A stretch of DNA of 25,441 bases from Candidatus Saccharimonadota bacterium. Its GTDB lineage: Bacteria; Patescibacteriota; Saccharimonadia; CAILAD01; BJGX01. Location of the stretch: the NCBI GenBank assembly GCA_013816445.1, contig JACDEK010000004.1, forward strand, positions 1 to 25,441. Reading direction: 5' to 3'. The translations under genes and the position numbers were made by a program. Under the pieces are notes generated by a model that saw nothing but the letters and a program-made list of their open reading frames with translations, made no database searches and was not told the origin of the DNA. Shown here in pieces: positions 13,520-21,205 of this stretch (position 1 is the stretch's first letter; each line of letters opens with the position of its first letter).

Positions 13520-13876
13520 ATGACAACCCAAATCATTATTCGTCCCGGAGAAAAGCTGACAGACAGAAAGGACCTCACGCTGCTCCAACGCAAGTCATTC
13601 GAACTTGTTGTCGAGTTCGACCACTTACTACTACCGCCAAAGCGTGTTTTGATCGGTAAAGGTATGCCACGACCGTGTTACGACAGGATGTGTGATTCTC
13701 ACTTCGAGGTAATCCTCGCAAGTGGTGGCAGAGAGATTGTTCTCAGTAGTTTTGTGCTTTCGGCGATCGGAGAACTTTTGAGAACATGTGCCAGGACAAA
13801 CTGGCCAATGATCGCTCAAAAAGAGCTCAAAGCACTCGACAGTGAAACGCTCAAAAAAATGTTGGTGGGAGTGTGA
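13520..13876 (+). CDS. Hypothetical protein, 118 aa, atypical codon use
   Basis: No family recognised. The start is the ATG at 13520, with GGAGGA at 13510-13515 just upstream, one of the best ribosome binding sites in the window. The protein is soluble and mixed alpha/beta, with a basic central part (PPKRVLIGKGMPRPCYDRMCDSHFEVILASGG) holding three cysteines (with a fourth further on at CARTNW), and a helical C-terminus ending LKKMLVGV. Its codons favour C/G endings, as in the small frame upstream and unlike the A/T-ending codons around it, which suggests transfer or strong expression. A terminator follows. Confidence 0.65.
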   Translation: MTTQIIIRPGEKLTDRKDLTLLQRKSFELVVEFDHLLLPPKRVLIGKGMPRPCYDRMCDSHFEVILASGGREIVLSSFVLSAIGELLRTCARTNWPMIAQKELKALDSETLKKMLVGV

Positions 13877-13890
13877 GGGCAAAAAGACGG

Positions 13891-13918
13891 GAGTACGGCA
13901 TCGATGACCAGTACTCCA
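13891..13918 (+). repeat. Inverted repeat GGAGTAC/GTACTCC
   Basis: A 7-bp stem separated by about 14 nt, between the stop codon and the terminator. It could be a second 3' hairpin protecting the message. Confidence 0.5.
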
Positions 13919-13950
13919 AAGCGAACTAGGAAACTAGGTCGCTTTTTTTT
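13919..13950 (+). terminator. Terminator of the 118-aa gene
   Basis: AAGCGA/TCGCTT outer stem with inner CTAG/CTAG around GAAA, followed by a run of eight T. Confidence 0.85.
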
Positions 13951-14015
13951 ATTAATACCATCTACTTGTTACCTATCAGAAATATATTTATAATATCTTG
14001 TTGATATATTTCTGG

Positions 14016-14021
14016 TAGAAT
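14016..14021 (+). promoter_or_regulatory. -10 box TAGAAT, leaderless arrangement
   Basis: TAGAAT ends 6 nt before the ATG at 14028; no ribosome binding site fits between. Confidence 0.6.
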
Positions 14022-14027
14022 AATCTT

Positions 14028-14600
14028 ATGCAATTTAATTATATATATTTACTCATTAGTGCCCTGCTTTTTTTTGTGGCTGCACCACTAGTAGTTGAGG
14101 TGACAGGGTATTTTTGGCATAGATTTGTAGAGCATTCTGGTATTTTTGGTGAGAACATTCGCTACAAACACTGGATCCACCATGAAAGAGATTACCCAAC
14201 CACTAGCTTACGGCCAAGTAAAAAGTATACTAGTGCCAAATCATACGGATGGTATATACTAACGGTGTTTTTGGTGGTTTCTATCTATCTACTCTTACCA
14301 CTACATTACAGTATTCCAATGATTTTGGGTGGGCTGATCTATGCTAAATTCGTGATTAGCGCCTTTCACTCAAGCTTTCACAAAAAAAACTTTTGGATGA
14401 ATCACTATGGTTGGTACAAAGAGCTGGTACGCTTACACGATATTCATCATTACAAGCCGGTTAATTATGGAATAAATATTTTTGTTCTCGATAAACTGTT
14501 TGGCACATATAGCGATAAAATGCCAAATAAAACTACCAATACATTTCCTAATGTTCCGCGCAAAGCTTTTGTGCGCAAGCTCCATACTGAAACCCAGTAA
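14028..14600 (+). CDS. Fatty acid hydroxylase / carotene hydroxylase-type di-iron membrane protein
   Basis: A membrane non-haem di-iron oxygenase of the fatty acid hydroxylase superfamily (sterol desaturase / CrtZ type). The histidine boxes are all present and in order: HRFVEH (31-36, HX4H), HWIHH (48-52, HX2HH), HSSFH (114-118, HX3H) and HDIHH (137-141, HX2HH). Membrane helices lie at about 5-28 and 73-112. The length (190 aa) is close to CrtZ carotene hydroxylases, but nothing nearby makes carotenoids or sterols, so the substrate could equally be a host-derived lipid. An O2-using enzyme suggests that the cell meets oxygen. Confidence 0.85.
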   Translation: MQFNYIYLLISALLFFVAAPLVVEVTGYFWHRFVEHSGIFGENIRYKHWIHHERDYPTTSLRPSKKYTSAKSYGWYILTVFLVVSIYLLLPLHYSIPMILGGLIYAKFVISAFHSSFHKKNFWMNHYGWYKELVRLHDIHHYKPVNYGINIFVLDKLFGTYSDKMPNKTTNTFPNVPRKAFVRKLHTETQ

Positions 14601-14617
14601 AAACCTAATAAAGAGTA

Positions 14618-14646
14618 TTGCTATATTTGAATATATGTGATATAAA
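14618..14646 (+). promoter_or_regulatory. Promoter TTGCTA-17-TATAAA
   Basis: TTGCTA (14618-14623) and TATAAA (14641-14646) are 17 bp apart; the start near 14653 leaves a leader of about 30 nt with a GGAG site. Confidence 0.6.
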
Positions 14647-14681
14647 TATAGTCCTTGTACCTACTACGTGCGGAGAAAAAC

Positions 14682-15368
14682 ATGAATGTAAAAATTCTTT
14701 TTGTCTTCGACTATCCCAATATTGTTAAGACTTGGGGGCGAGTTTGTCATCGAGAAGTGGTGACAGATGATATTGATTGGGCGATGATGCATCATCATCT
14801 CAAAGCGCATGCACATGAGCACTTTGGCAAAGACATAACGACAGAGTTTAGAATTTTTAAGAATCGATGGTCTCGCTCTGGTGAGCAAGACAAGATTAGA
14901 AAACTGAGAAAACTCGGCTATAAATATACTCTACGCAAAAAAGATACTAAGCTAGACTCAGATATTGATTGCGATATTAGAGATTTTGTTACTTCTGAGT
15001 TGCGAGCCCATGAAGATCTCATTGTGTACTTGGTAGGAAATGACCTAAAAAATTATATTCCTATCTTGAGACTTCTGAATAACAATGAGTGCTTAAGCTG
15101 GCTCGTTAGTATCCCTTCGGGCTTTACAGGCTTTGAAACACCCCACAATCTGCCTGAGTATACATACTTTTTTGATCTTGAATCTGTGAGAGGAGTTCTG
15201 CGTAGACCAGATGATTTGCGTGCTTTTTCAGAACTGAATGCTCAGAGTAGGGGACAGCTTTCACCGATAGCCAGGAGCCGTGCTACTGGACGCGCACGCG
15301 CGAGAAACAAATCTTTCAAGAAAGCTTCTATTGATACTACTATGAAGGGGATTCGCAAAAGCCTATAA
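14682..15368 (+). CDS. NYN/PIN-like domain protein with basic C-terminal tail
   Basis: Residues 1-165 match the NYN (LabA/DUF88) branch of PIN-like nucleases, which cleave RNA using clustered acidic residues. Visible elements are FVFDYPN (Asp10, Asn13), a dense acidic stretch DSDIDCDIRDF (Asp92, 94, 96, 98, 101) and VYLVGNDLKNYIPIL (Asp121), where the family usually has a GD-S/A-DF signature; here it is GND-x-x-N. The last 45 residues are rich in Arg/Lys/Ser (RSRATGRARARNKSFKKAS) and could bind nucleic acid. The start is ATG 14682 with GGAG 6 nt upstream. A strong terminator follows, so it is a single-gene unit. Confidence 0.7.
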   Translation: MNVKILFVFDYPNIVKTWGRVCHREVVTDDIDWAMMHHHLKAHAHEHFGKDITTEFRIFKNRWSRSGEQDKIRKLRKLGYKYTLRKKDTKLDSDIDCDIRDFVTSELRAHEDLIVYLVGNDLKNYIPILRLLNNNECLSWLVSIPSGFTGFETPHNLPEYTYFFDLESVRGVLRRPDDLRAFSELNAQSRGQLSPIARSRATGRARARNKSFKKASIDTTMKGIRKSL

Positions 15369-15376
15369 ACACTACA

Positions 15377-15404
15377 GACCAAGCCTTGGTGGCTTGGTCT
15401 TTTT
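15377..15404 (+). terminator. Terminator of the NYN gene
   Basis: GACCAAGCC/GGCTTGGTC, a 9-bp perfect stem with loop TTGGT, followed by five T. Confidence 0.9.
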
Positions 15405-15438
15405 ATTTACAAATCTCCATAGATAATGATATACCTGG

Positions 15439-15444
15439 TACAAT
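15439..15444 (+). promoter_or_regulatory. -10 box TACAAT of pepF, leaderless arrangement
   Basis: TACAAT ends 7 nt before the ATG at 15452. In-frame starts further upstream overlap the preceding terminator and are not credible. Confidence 0.65.
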
Positions 15445-15451
15445 AGAAGCT

Positions 15452-17266
15452 ATGAAGCAAAGCCCACAACTCTCTTGGAACTTAGATGATATTGTTACAC
15501 TGAGTGACTTTAGTGATCTTTTGGATGCAACACTTTTAAAGATCAAAAAGTATTCAGAATATTCTTCTCAATTGGCTCCAACAATCTCAGAGCAAGAATT
15601 TAGAGACTTTATAGCTTTTGACGAATCAGTAGCAGAAGATATGATGCGACTCGACGGAAGAGTATTTTTGATGGAGTCTGTTGATAGTAAAGATGCTTTG
15701 GCTCTCAGTCTGAAGGGCAAAGTTAAACAATTAGAACTAGTGTGGCATGAAAAAACCCAACCAATTAGCCAATGGCTCAAAGGAAAGTCAGTAGAAGGAA
15801 AAGAAGTGCTTGATGAAGAGAATGCACAGAGGCTCTTTGCCTTTGCTGGTGATCTGCAATATCAACTGAACTATGAGCGAGCGATGGCTGACCACACGCT
15901 ATCTCAGCCCGAAGAATTGATTGTTGCCAATAAAGACTCTAACGGTGTAAGGGTTGTCTATGATTTGTACGGTATGATCACTACAGATTTTCGCTTTGAA
16001 TTTTGTGATAGCAATGATAAAACTTGTGTTATTGAAACTATTGATGAACTCAATAGATATACTTACTCAGCTGATTCTCACGAAAGACATGAGGCTTTTC
16101 GGTCTCGATTTGCTGAGTACGAGAAAAACATTGAGAAACTCTATACGGCTTACTCGGCTATTGTAAAAGATTGGGTCTATGAGAGTAAGGTACGTGGGTA
16201 TTCGTCTCCTATTGCAATGCGCAATGCTGCCAATCATGTCAGTGACAGCTCTATTGAAGCACTTTTGAGTGTCTGTACTGATAATGCACCATTATTTCAG
16301 AGATTCTTTCGCTGGAAGGCCGCTCAGATGAACCCGACTAGTACGGATGGTGAGCCACAAGCTATACAGAAGCTGCGACGAGTTGATTTGTACGCACCCC
16401 TCGGTAATGAAAAGCTTCCGACTCTCGAGCTTGAGCCAACTATTACAGAGGTTTTGCAAAACTTTGCAGAATTTTCACCAACCTTTGCCGAGCATGCTCA
16501 AAAAATTATTTCAGAACATCATGTTGATTTTCTACCAAACCCCAATAAAAGATCTGGTGCATTTTGTGCAACTTTGTCTCCGCACATCACTCCGTATGTA
16601 ATGACGAATTTTTCGGGCCGAATGCAAGACAAGTTTACGCTAGCTCATGAGCTTGGTCATGGTGCACATGGACTGTATGCAAATAAACACAGTATTAGTG
16701 CTCAAGGTGCTACTTTGCCACTTTCAGAAACAGCTTCTACCTTTGCCGAGACAATTGTTTTTGAAAAAACTTTGGCAAATACTACCGATGTGACAGTAAA
16801 AAAACAATTGTTAGTTACTAAGATTCTTGATAGCTATGCATCTATAATGCGCCAGAATTATTTTACAAAGTTTGAGTTAGCTGCTCACCAAGCCAGCAGT
16901 GGAGACTTTTCAATAGAAGTACTCAATAAGCTCTGGCTAGATAACCTTAGCGAGCAGTTTGGTGATAGTGTTGAGCTTGAGACGATGTTTCAGTATGAGT
17001 GGGCATATATTCCACACTTGTTTGATAGACCATTCTATTGCTACGCCTATAGCTTTGGAGAGCTACTCAGTATGGCGCTGTATAAGCGCTACAAAGATGA
17101 GGGTGGAGGCTTTGTTGCTAAGATAGAGCAGATCCTTGCCACAGGTGGCTCTGAAGCCCCTGAAGATACTCTCAAGAAGGTTGGTATTGATATGAATAGT
17201 GCAGATTTTTGGCAAGGAAGCTTTAGTATCGTAGAAGATTGGATTAATCAATTAGAGCAACTATGA
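15452..17266 (+). CDS. pepF: Oligoendopeptidase F, M3 family zinc metallopeptidase
   Basis: A cytoplasmic zinc peptidase that cuts short peptides, typically 6-20 residues, after import. HELGH at residues 399-403 is the zinc motif (two His ligands and catalytic Glu), and the third ligand is the Glu in 'LPLSETASTFAETIVFE' about 25 residues on, as in M3 enzymes. The N-terminal half is the helical PepF region; the C-terminal segment 'HLFDRPFYCYAYSFGELLSMALY' carries the family's Tyr-rich substrate loop. Length (604 aa) is normal. Peptide breakdown fits an organism that depends on imported amino acids. It overlaps the next gene by 4 nt (ATGA). Confidence 0.92.
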   Translation: MKQSPQLSWNLDDIVTLSDFSDLLDATLLKIKKYSEYSSQLAPTISEQEFRDFIAFDESVAEDMMRLDGRVFLMESVDSKDALALSLKGKVKQLELVWHEKTQPISQWLKGKSVEGKEVLDEENAQRLFAFAGDLQYQLNYERAMADHTLSQPEELIVANKDSNGVRVVYDLYGMITTDFRFEFCDSNDKTCVIETIDELNRYTYSADSHERHEAFRSRFAEYEKNIEKLYTAYSAIVKDWVYESKVRGYSSPIAMRNAANHVSDSSIEALLSVCTDNAPLFQRFFRWKAAQMNPTSTDGEPQAIQKLRRVDLYAPLGNEKLPTLELEPTITEVLQNFAEFSPTFAEHAQKIISEHHVDFLPNPNKRSGAFCATLSPHITPYVMTNFSGRMQDKFTLAHELGHGAHGLYANKHSISAQGATLPLSETASTFAETIVFEKTLANTTDVTVKKQLLVTKILDSYASIMRQNYFTKFELAAHQASSGDFSIEVLNKLWLDNLSEQFGDSVELETMFQYEWAYIPHLFDRPFYCYAYSFGELLSMALYKRYKDEGGGFVAKIEQILATGGSEAPEDTLKKVGIDMNSADFWQGSFSIVEDWINQLEQL

Positions 17267-17658
17267 TCAAGCTAATTATTTGGGATTTTTACGGTGTGCT
17301 TTACTTTCCTGCCAAAGATGAGCTGAATAGTGAGCTATTTGAATTTATAGAAGACCATAATAAACAGTATGGGTTTGGAATTATTTCTGCAATCAATTCA
17401 GATTTATCAGAATGGTTACAACAACGAAAAGTCAGAAGATATTTTCAGTTTGTAAAGACAACTTCTGAACTAGGCTTACCAAAAACCGACCCAGGCTTGT
17501 ATGAGACTGTAGTTGCTGGTTTTGGCTTAAAGCCCAATCAGGTATTATTAATTGATGACTCAGCTGAAAATCTTAATGCTGCCCGCGAAGCTGGTTTGCA
17601 AACTCTGCGGTATGCCAAGACAAAGCCATTTTTACAGCAGATTTCTACACTTTTATAA
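17263..17658 (+). CDS. Small HAD-superfamily hydrolase-like protein
   Basis: A 131-aa HAD-fold protein with little or no cap domain. Motif I is WDFYGVLY: nucleophile Asp8 is present but the second Asp of DxD is Tyr10, as in haloacid dehalogenases (DAYGTL) and unlike phosphatases. Motif III lysine is Lys74 in GLPKTDPGLYE, and motif IV is LLIDDSAENLNAAREAG (Asp98, Asp99). The lack of the second Asp argues against ordinary phosphatase activity. It is coupled to pepF by a 4-nt overlap. No terminator with a T-run is evident downstream. Confidence 0.75.
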   Translation: MIKLIIWDFYGVLYFPAKDELNSELFEFIEDHNKQYGFGIISAINSDLSEWLQQRKVRRYFQFVKTTSELGLPKTDPGLYETVVAGFGLKPNQVLLIDDSAENLNAAREAGLQTLRYAKTKPFLQQISTLL

Positions 17659-17793
17659 ATTTCAGTATTCAGTCAGCTGAAGCTATAAACGAAAGTAAAA
17701 TATACGACTTTTTCCTGGATAAGCATATTTTTTTACAAAAACACAAGAAATGGTAACAATCATAAAAATTATTGTACTATAAGAGATCAGTTA

Positions 17794-19941
17794 TTATCCA
17801 ATGTGATTTATGAATTGTTTGCTAATTTTTTTACGACGGTCAATTCTGTTAAACAGCAGAGACAATAAGATGATTAAGCCAAGCCCAAACGCGCTTGAGG
17901 ATAATACAGAGAATTTCGTCTGGTTATCACCCGTATTAGCTAAGCCAGCACCACTGCTAGGTGTAATAGTACTAAAGCCGCCAGTTCCAGTGAGGCCAGT
18001 TACCTTCCAATAAACTACCCCATTAATAGTTACTGTAGAAAGGTTGCTCGACACCACCGTTGTGAGATAGTAGAGACCCGTGCAAGAATTATTAACTGCG
18101 GCTAGTGTGGTCGCTCCCGGACAAATGCCAACCCCCGTATCATTACTGAGCTTAGGAATAAAGAGTGTAAATGAACTAGCCGCACCCGTTACAGATGTAA
18201 GATTATGCGCAAAGGCAGTTCCGGTAGTGGCATCAGAATCTGCTGTTACATCTATCAAGCTCGGATCAGTATTAAAGGTAATTGAAATATCGGCTATGGG
18301 AATACCACCAGTTTTGCTAACACGAATTGTTTGTGTGGTACCACTAAGGGTGTTGTTAAGCGTAGCATCGACACCATCAAGTTTGGCAACACTCAGACCG
18401 CTCGCAACATCTATGACTTGTTGGTAGGTGGTAAGACTAATTTTTGTCAAAAAAGTATTTTCGGTTGGAGTAGTACGAATATCAGATCCACCTAGCGGGT
18501 TGAGATTTATAGAGCCACCACCATATACGGCGGTATAATAAATAGAACCATCTGTATTTATAAACATTCCATCTTGTGCATCTAAGTAGGTGTAGCCACC
18601 TGTTTGAGTTGTGGTTTGATACGTCCACCCGTAGCTACCATCGGCGTTGATACGGGTAAATGCAAAATCTCCATTTACAGAAGTTTTATTGTCGACACCC
18701 GGGCCCGAGTCAAAGTCAACCGTCGCTTGAAAGTAACTCCCTAGGTACACATTATTATGGCTGTCTATCGCAAGCCCTCCTGCATGTTCATTAGCGGCGC
18801 TACCTATGGTTTTGGTCCAGCCATAACTGCCATCAGCGTTGATTTTAGTCAGAGCAATATCAGTACCTCCTGCAGAAATGTGGTTGTCGACCCCTCCGTT
18901 AGTATCAAAGTCTGCCGTGCCACCATAGCTAGATAATTGGTACATATTACCTAGATTATCAAAACGAACCCCACTAATATATGTATAGCTACTGGGGTTG
19001 GTGACTCTTGTTAGATTGTAGCTGCCATCAGCGTTAAATTTGGTTGTAAAAAATGCGTTAGGGTTGGTAGTTTGCACATCAGTGCCGCCAGTCGGGTCAA
19101 AATCAACCGAGGTACTATTTGCTGGACCACCAATAACAACGTTGTTATTGGTGTCTATTGTAATAAGTGAAGCATAATCTCGACCCGAACCACCCATGGT
19201 CTTGGTCCAGCCATAACTGCCATCAGCGTTGATTTTAGTCAGAAAGATATCTTGGTCGCCATTTGAAGTTTTGCTATCTGTGCCTCCATTTGGATCAAAG
19301 TCTGTTGTACCCTTAAAACTACCCGCAGCATATAGGTTATTATTACTATCAAGTGTGATATTCCAGGTATAATTTATGTCCGTCCCGCCTGTCACGGTAG
19401 CCTGAATGAAAGCCCCGCTACTACTTAGCTTAACGGTTGCCATAGTATAGGTGCCACCAATTGGAGGGTGACTGTCTACACCTATACCGGGGTCAAGATC
19501 GATAGTAGAACTGTACTGTAGTGTTACATATACATTACCATCTGTGGTGACTGCGAAACCAGAGGAATATACATATGAGCCGCTTACGGCAAAGACTTTG
19601 GTCCACCCATAACTGCCATTAGCGTTCATTTTTGTGATAAAAACAGCGTAAAAATCAGGAGAAGAAAATGTATCAGTGCCAGAAGTAGGGTCAAAATCTA
19701 TGCTGCCATAAAATCTTCCCGTAGTATAAGTATTGCCGCTAGTGTCATGCCCTATGTTACGAGTAGAGACACCAGAGCTCCAATCGGCAGCAGTAAGGTA
19801 CTCTTGCGACCCACCATATGAAACATCTGTTTGCTCCGCATGGCTAGGTGTGGCAACAGATAAGAGAAACACTATAGCTGTGCCAAAAGACAGAATTATT
19901 GTACCGACTTTTCGCGTGTAGGATGATTTTTTTATAGACAT
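17794..19941 (-). CDS. Secreted, sortase-type anchored repeat protein, probable beta-propeller
   Basis: A 715-aa exported protein. Residues 1-35 are a signal peptide with a likely cut after PSHA. Seven repeats of about 60 aa follow, each with a 'VDFDPxxGxDxxxS' turn (variants IDFDPTSGTD, IDLDPGIGVD, TDFDPNGGTD, VDFDPTGGTD, ADFDTNGGVD, VDFDSGPGVD, INLNPLGGSD) and most with 'INADGSYGWTKT'. Seven such units fit an SBBP-like seven-bladed beta-propeller; the aspartates may bind calcium. A Thr/Ser-rich beta domain follows (about 520-660). The end is a cell-wall sorting signal: LANTG (667-671), a hydrophobic helix and RIDRRKK. LANTG differs from LPxTG at position 2. A role in attachment to a host cell or surface is inferred. 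No good ribosome binding site or close -10 box marks the ATG; a TATAAT at about 19988-19993 on the minus strand is the best promoter. Confidence 0.85.
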   Translation of the reverse strand: MSIKKSSYTRKVGTIILSFGTAIVFLLSVATPSHAEQTDVSYGGSQEYLTAADWSSGVSTRNIGHDTSGNTYTTGRFYGSIDFDPTSGTDTFSSPDFYAVFITKMNANGSYGWTKVFAVSGSYVYSSGFAVTTDGNVYVTLQYSSTIDLDPGIGVDSHPPIGGTYTMATVKLSSSGAFIQATVTGGTDINYTWNITLDSNNNLYAAGSFKGTTDFDPNGGTDSKTSNGDQDIFLTKINADGSYGWTKTMGGSGRDYASLITIDTNNNVVIGGPANSTSVDFDPTGGTDVQTTNPNAFFTTKFNADGSYNLTRVTNPSSYTYISGVRFDNLGNMYQLSSYGGTADFDTNGGVDNHISAGGTDIALTKINADGSYGWTKTIGSAANEHAGGLAIDSHNNVYLGSYFQATVDFDSGPGVDNKTSVNGDFAFTRINADGSYGWTYQTTTQTGGYTYLDAQDGMFINTDGSIYYTAVYGGGSINLNPLGGSDIRTTPTENTFLTKISLTTYQQVIDVASGLSVAKLDGVDATLNNTLSGTTQTIRVSKTGGIPIADISITFNTDPSLIDVTADSDATTGTAFAHNLTSVTGAASSFTLFIPKLSNDTGVGICPGATTLAAVNNSCTGLYYLTTVVSSNLSTVTINGVVYWKVTGLTGTGGFSTITPSSGAGLANTGDNQTKFSVLSSSAFGLGLIILLSLLFNRIDRRKKISKQFINHIG
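18813..18853. repeat. Repeat unit A in the propeller gene
   Basis: About 40 nt here, encoding the minus-strand LTKINADGSYGWTK segment, are identical at the DNA level to 19203-19243, and similar but diverged stretches occur near 18620 and 19600. Identical DNA implies recent duplication or gene conversion between blades. Confidence 0.8.
19203..19243. repeat. Repeat unit B in the propeller gene
   Basis: Second DNA-identical copy of the stretch at 18813-18853, 390 bp away, which is a multiple of three, so exchange between them would keep the frame. Confidence 0.8.
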
Positions 19942-20001
19942 AGTATTACTAAGACAACATGAAATTTAGTTTGGGCTACATGTACTATTATAGCATTAGT
20001 A

Positions 20002-20379
20002 CTATGTGTAGTTTTCATTTCTTTGAAGTTGCAATGCAACAAGTATGAATCCAATTGCTATTGGCAGATGAACTACAACACCAAGCCAACTAATAAGCCC
20101 TTCTTTTGCAGCAATACCTAAAAAAATACCTAGCCCAAGATTAAATACTGCAAGTACTGTACTACTAACTTGCCATAACTCAATATTCTTGGGCTTTTGC
20201 AGTGTAAGTAGAGCAAGTAAGCCCATTGTAATGCCAACCGAGCCAATTGTTTGGATCAGAATTGTAGGTTCTGGCGCATAGATGAGCCTTTGCATGATGT
20301 TTGGTCTCAATATCATTAGTAAACCAAGGCAGAATTGAATAATTACACTGAGCCAAAAAATGATGCGAGCAAACTTCAT
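20002..20379 (-). CDS. Four-helix membrane protein, 125 aa
   Basis: An integral membrane protein with helices at about residues 5-24, 42-60, 70-90 and 95-116, short loops and a polar C-terminus. The pattern resembles small DUF4345-like or DoxX-like membrane proteins, but I cannot assign it firmly. Minus-strand TACTAT (20386-20391) ends 6 nt before the ATG, fitting a leaderless start. It lies upstream of the propeller gene on the same strand, but a TATAAT just after its stop suggests that the surface protein has its own promoter. Confidence 0.65.
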   Translation of the reverse strand: MKFARIIFWLSVIIQFCLGLLMILRPNIMQRLIYAPEPTILIQTIGSVGITMGLLALLTLQKPKNIELWQVSSTVLAVFNLGLGIFLGIAAKEGLISWLGVVVHLPIAIGFILVALQLQRNENYT

Positions 20380-20385
20380 GCTTCT

Positions 20386-20391
20386 ATAGTA
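20386..20391 (-). promoter_or_regulatory. -10 box TACTAT of the four-helix protein gene
   Basis: Minus-strand TACTAT, then 6 nt, then ATG. Confidence 0.5.
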
Positions 20392-20465
20392 CTAGTGCTT
20401 GTTTGATCTAGCAAATTATGACAGAATAGCGACTGTAAAAACTGTACCTACCATAAGGGAGAGAA

Positions 20466-21065
20466 ATGAGCATTTTTGTTTCTGACCTTGATGATGTGGT
20501 TGTAGATTTTGTTGGTTCTGTTTGTAAGTACACCAGTACCGATCATGCAATGACAGCTCAATATGAAGAGTTCACAAGCTTTGAGTTTGTTGATGTTTGG
20601 GGTATGTCATTAGAAGAATGTGACAAGCTACTAGATCAGTATTTCTTATCACCAAATTTTCTCACTATTGAACCACGTACTGATGCTATAATTGGCCTAA
20701 ACTCACTGAAGTTTTCTGGCCATACACTCTATGCACTAACATCAAGGCACGATTTGATTCGCGAACATACTGCCTTGTGGTTACCTAATAAATTTCCTGG
20801 CGTCTTTGCTGACATTTTGTTTAGTAGCAATGCCCATACCAGCCGGGCAACCGGCCGGTCTAAAGCTGATATTCTGAATGAAATTAAGGCCGATTATTTT
20901 GCCGAAGACAATCTAGCCTATGCGGTTGATGCTGCACAAGTGGTGAAGTATGTGTACTTGTTTCGTCATCCATGGAACAGAAGCGGCACGCCATTACCGA
21001 GTAATATTATTGAGGTTGATACCTGGTACGAGGTCACAGCCCACATTCGCTCGATCGAAAAATGA
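20466..21065 (+). CDS. HAD-superfamily 5'-nucleotidase-like protein (NT5C type)
   Basis: Resembles the 5'(3')-deoxyribonucleotidase NT5C branch of HAD phosphatases. Motif I is SDLDDVVVDF (nucleophile Asp7, acid/base Asp9), motif II is LTSRHD (Thr92/Ser93), motif III lysine is Lys133 in GRSKADIL, and motif IV includes FAEDN (Asp148). The inserted helical cap lies between residues 20 and 75. At 199 aa it has the usual length. The family dephosphorylates nucleoside monophosphates, possibly for nucleotide salvage. It has a ribosome binding site (AGGGAG 4 nt upstream), and its stop codon is inside the terminator stem-loop. Confidence 0.75.
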   Translation: MSIFVSDLDDVVVDFVGSVCKYTSTDHAMTAQYEEFTSFEFVDVWGMSLEECDKLLDQYFLSPNFLTIEPRTDAIIGLNSLKFSGHTLYALTSRHDLIREHTALWLPNKFPGVFADILFSSNAHTSRATGRSKADILNEIKADYFAEDNLAYAVDAAQVVKYVYLFRHPWNRSGTPLPSNIIEVDTWYEVTAHIRSIEK

Positions 21066-21077
21066 TCGGGCTTTTTT
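21049..21077 (+). terminator. Terminator of the nucleotidase gene
   Basis: GCTCGATC/GATCGGGC (8 bp, one T-G) with a 7-nt loop, then six T. The 5' arm is within the coding region. Confidence 0.85.
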
Positions 21078-21110
21078 ATTATTTGAAGCTCACAATAGTA
21101 ACTATTTTTT

Positions 21111-21202
21111 TTCGTCATCCTGAAGAGAAAGCTTTAGCGCTTCTAACTTTCAGGATCTGATTTGCAACTAAAGAGATCCTGAAATAAATTCAGGATGACG
21201 AA
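21111..21202. repeat. REPIN-like inverted doublet of the CGTC-hairpin repeat
   Basis: Two copies of a hairpin repeat face each other. The left copy (21113-21157) is CGTC + ATCCTGAA + a 24-nt loop + TTCAGGAT + C; the right copy (21175-21200, inverted) is G + ATCCTGAA + 5-nt loop ATAAA + TTCAGGAT + GACG. The outer 14 bp at each end are a perfect inverted repeat (TTCGTCATCCTGAA). The same unit flanks the GIY-YIG gene at 24636 and 24994. No gene lies inside. Confidence 0.85.
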
Positions 21203-21205
21203 GAT

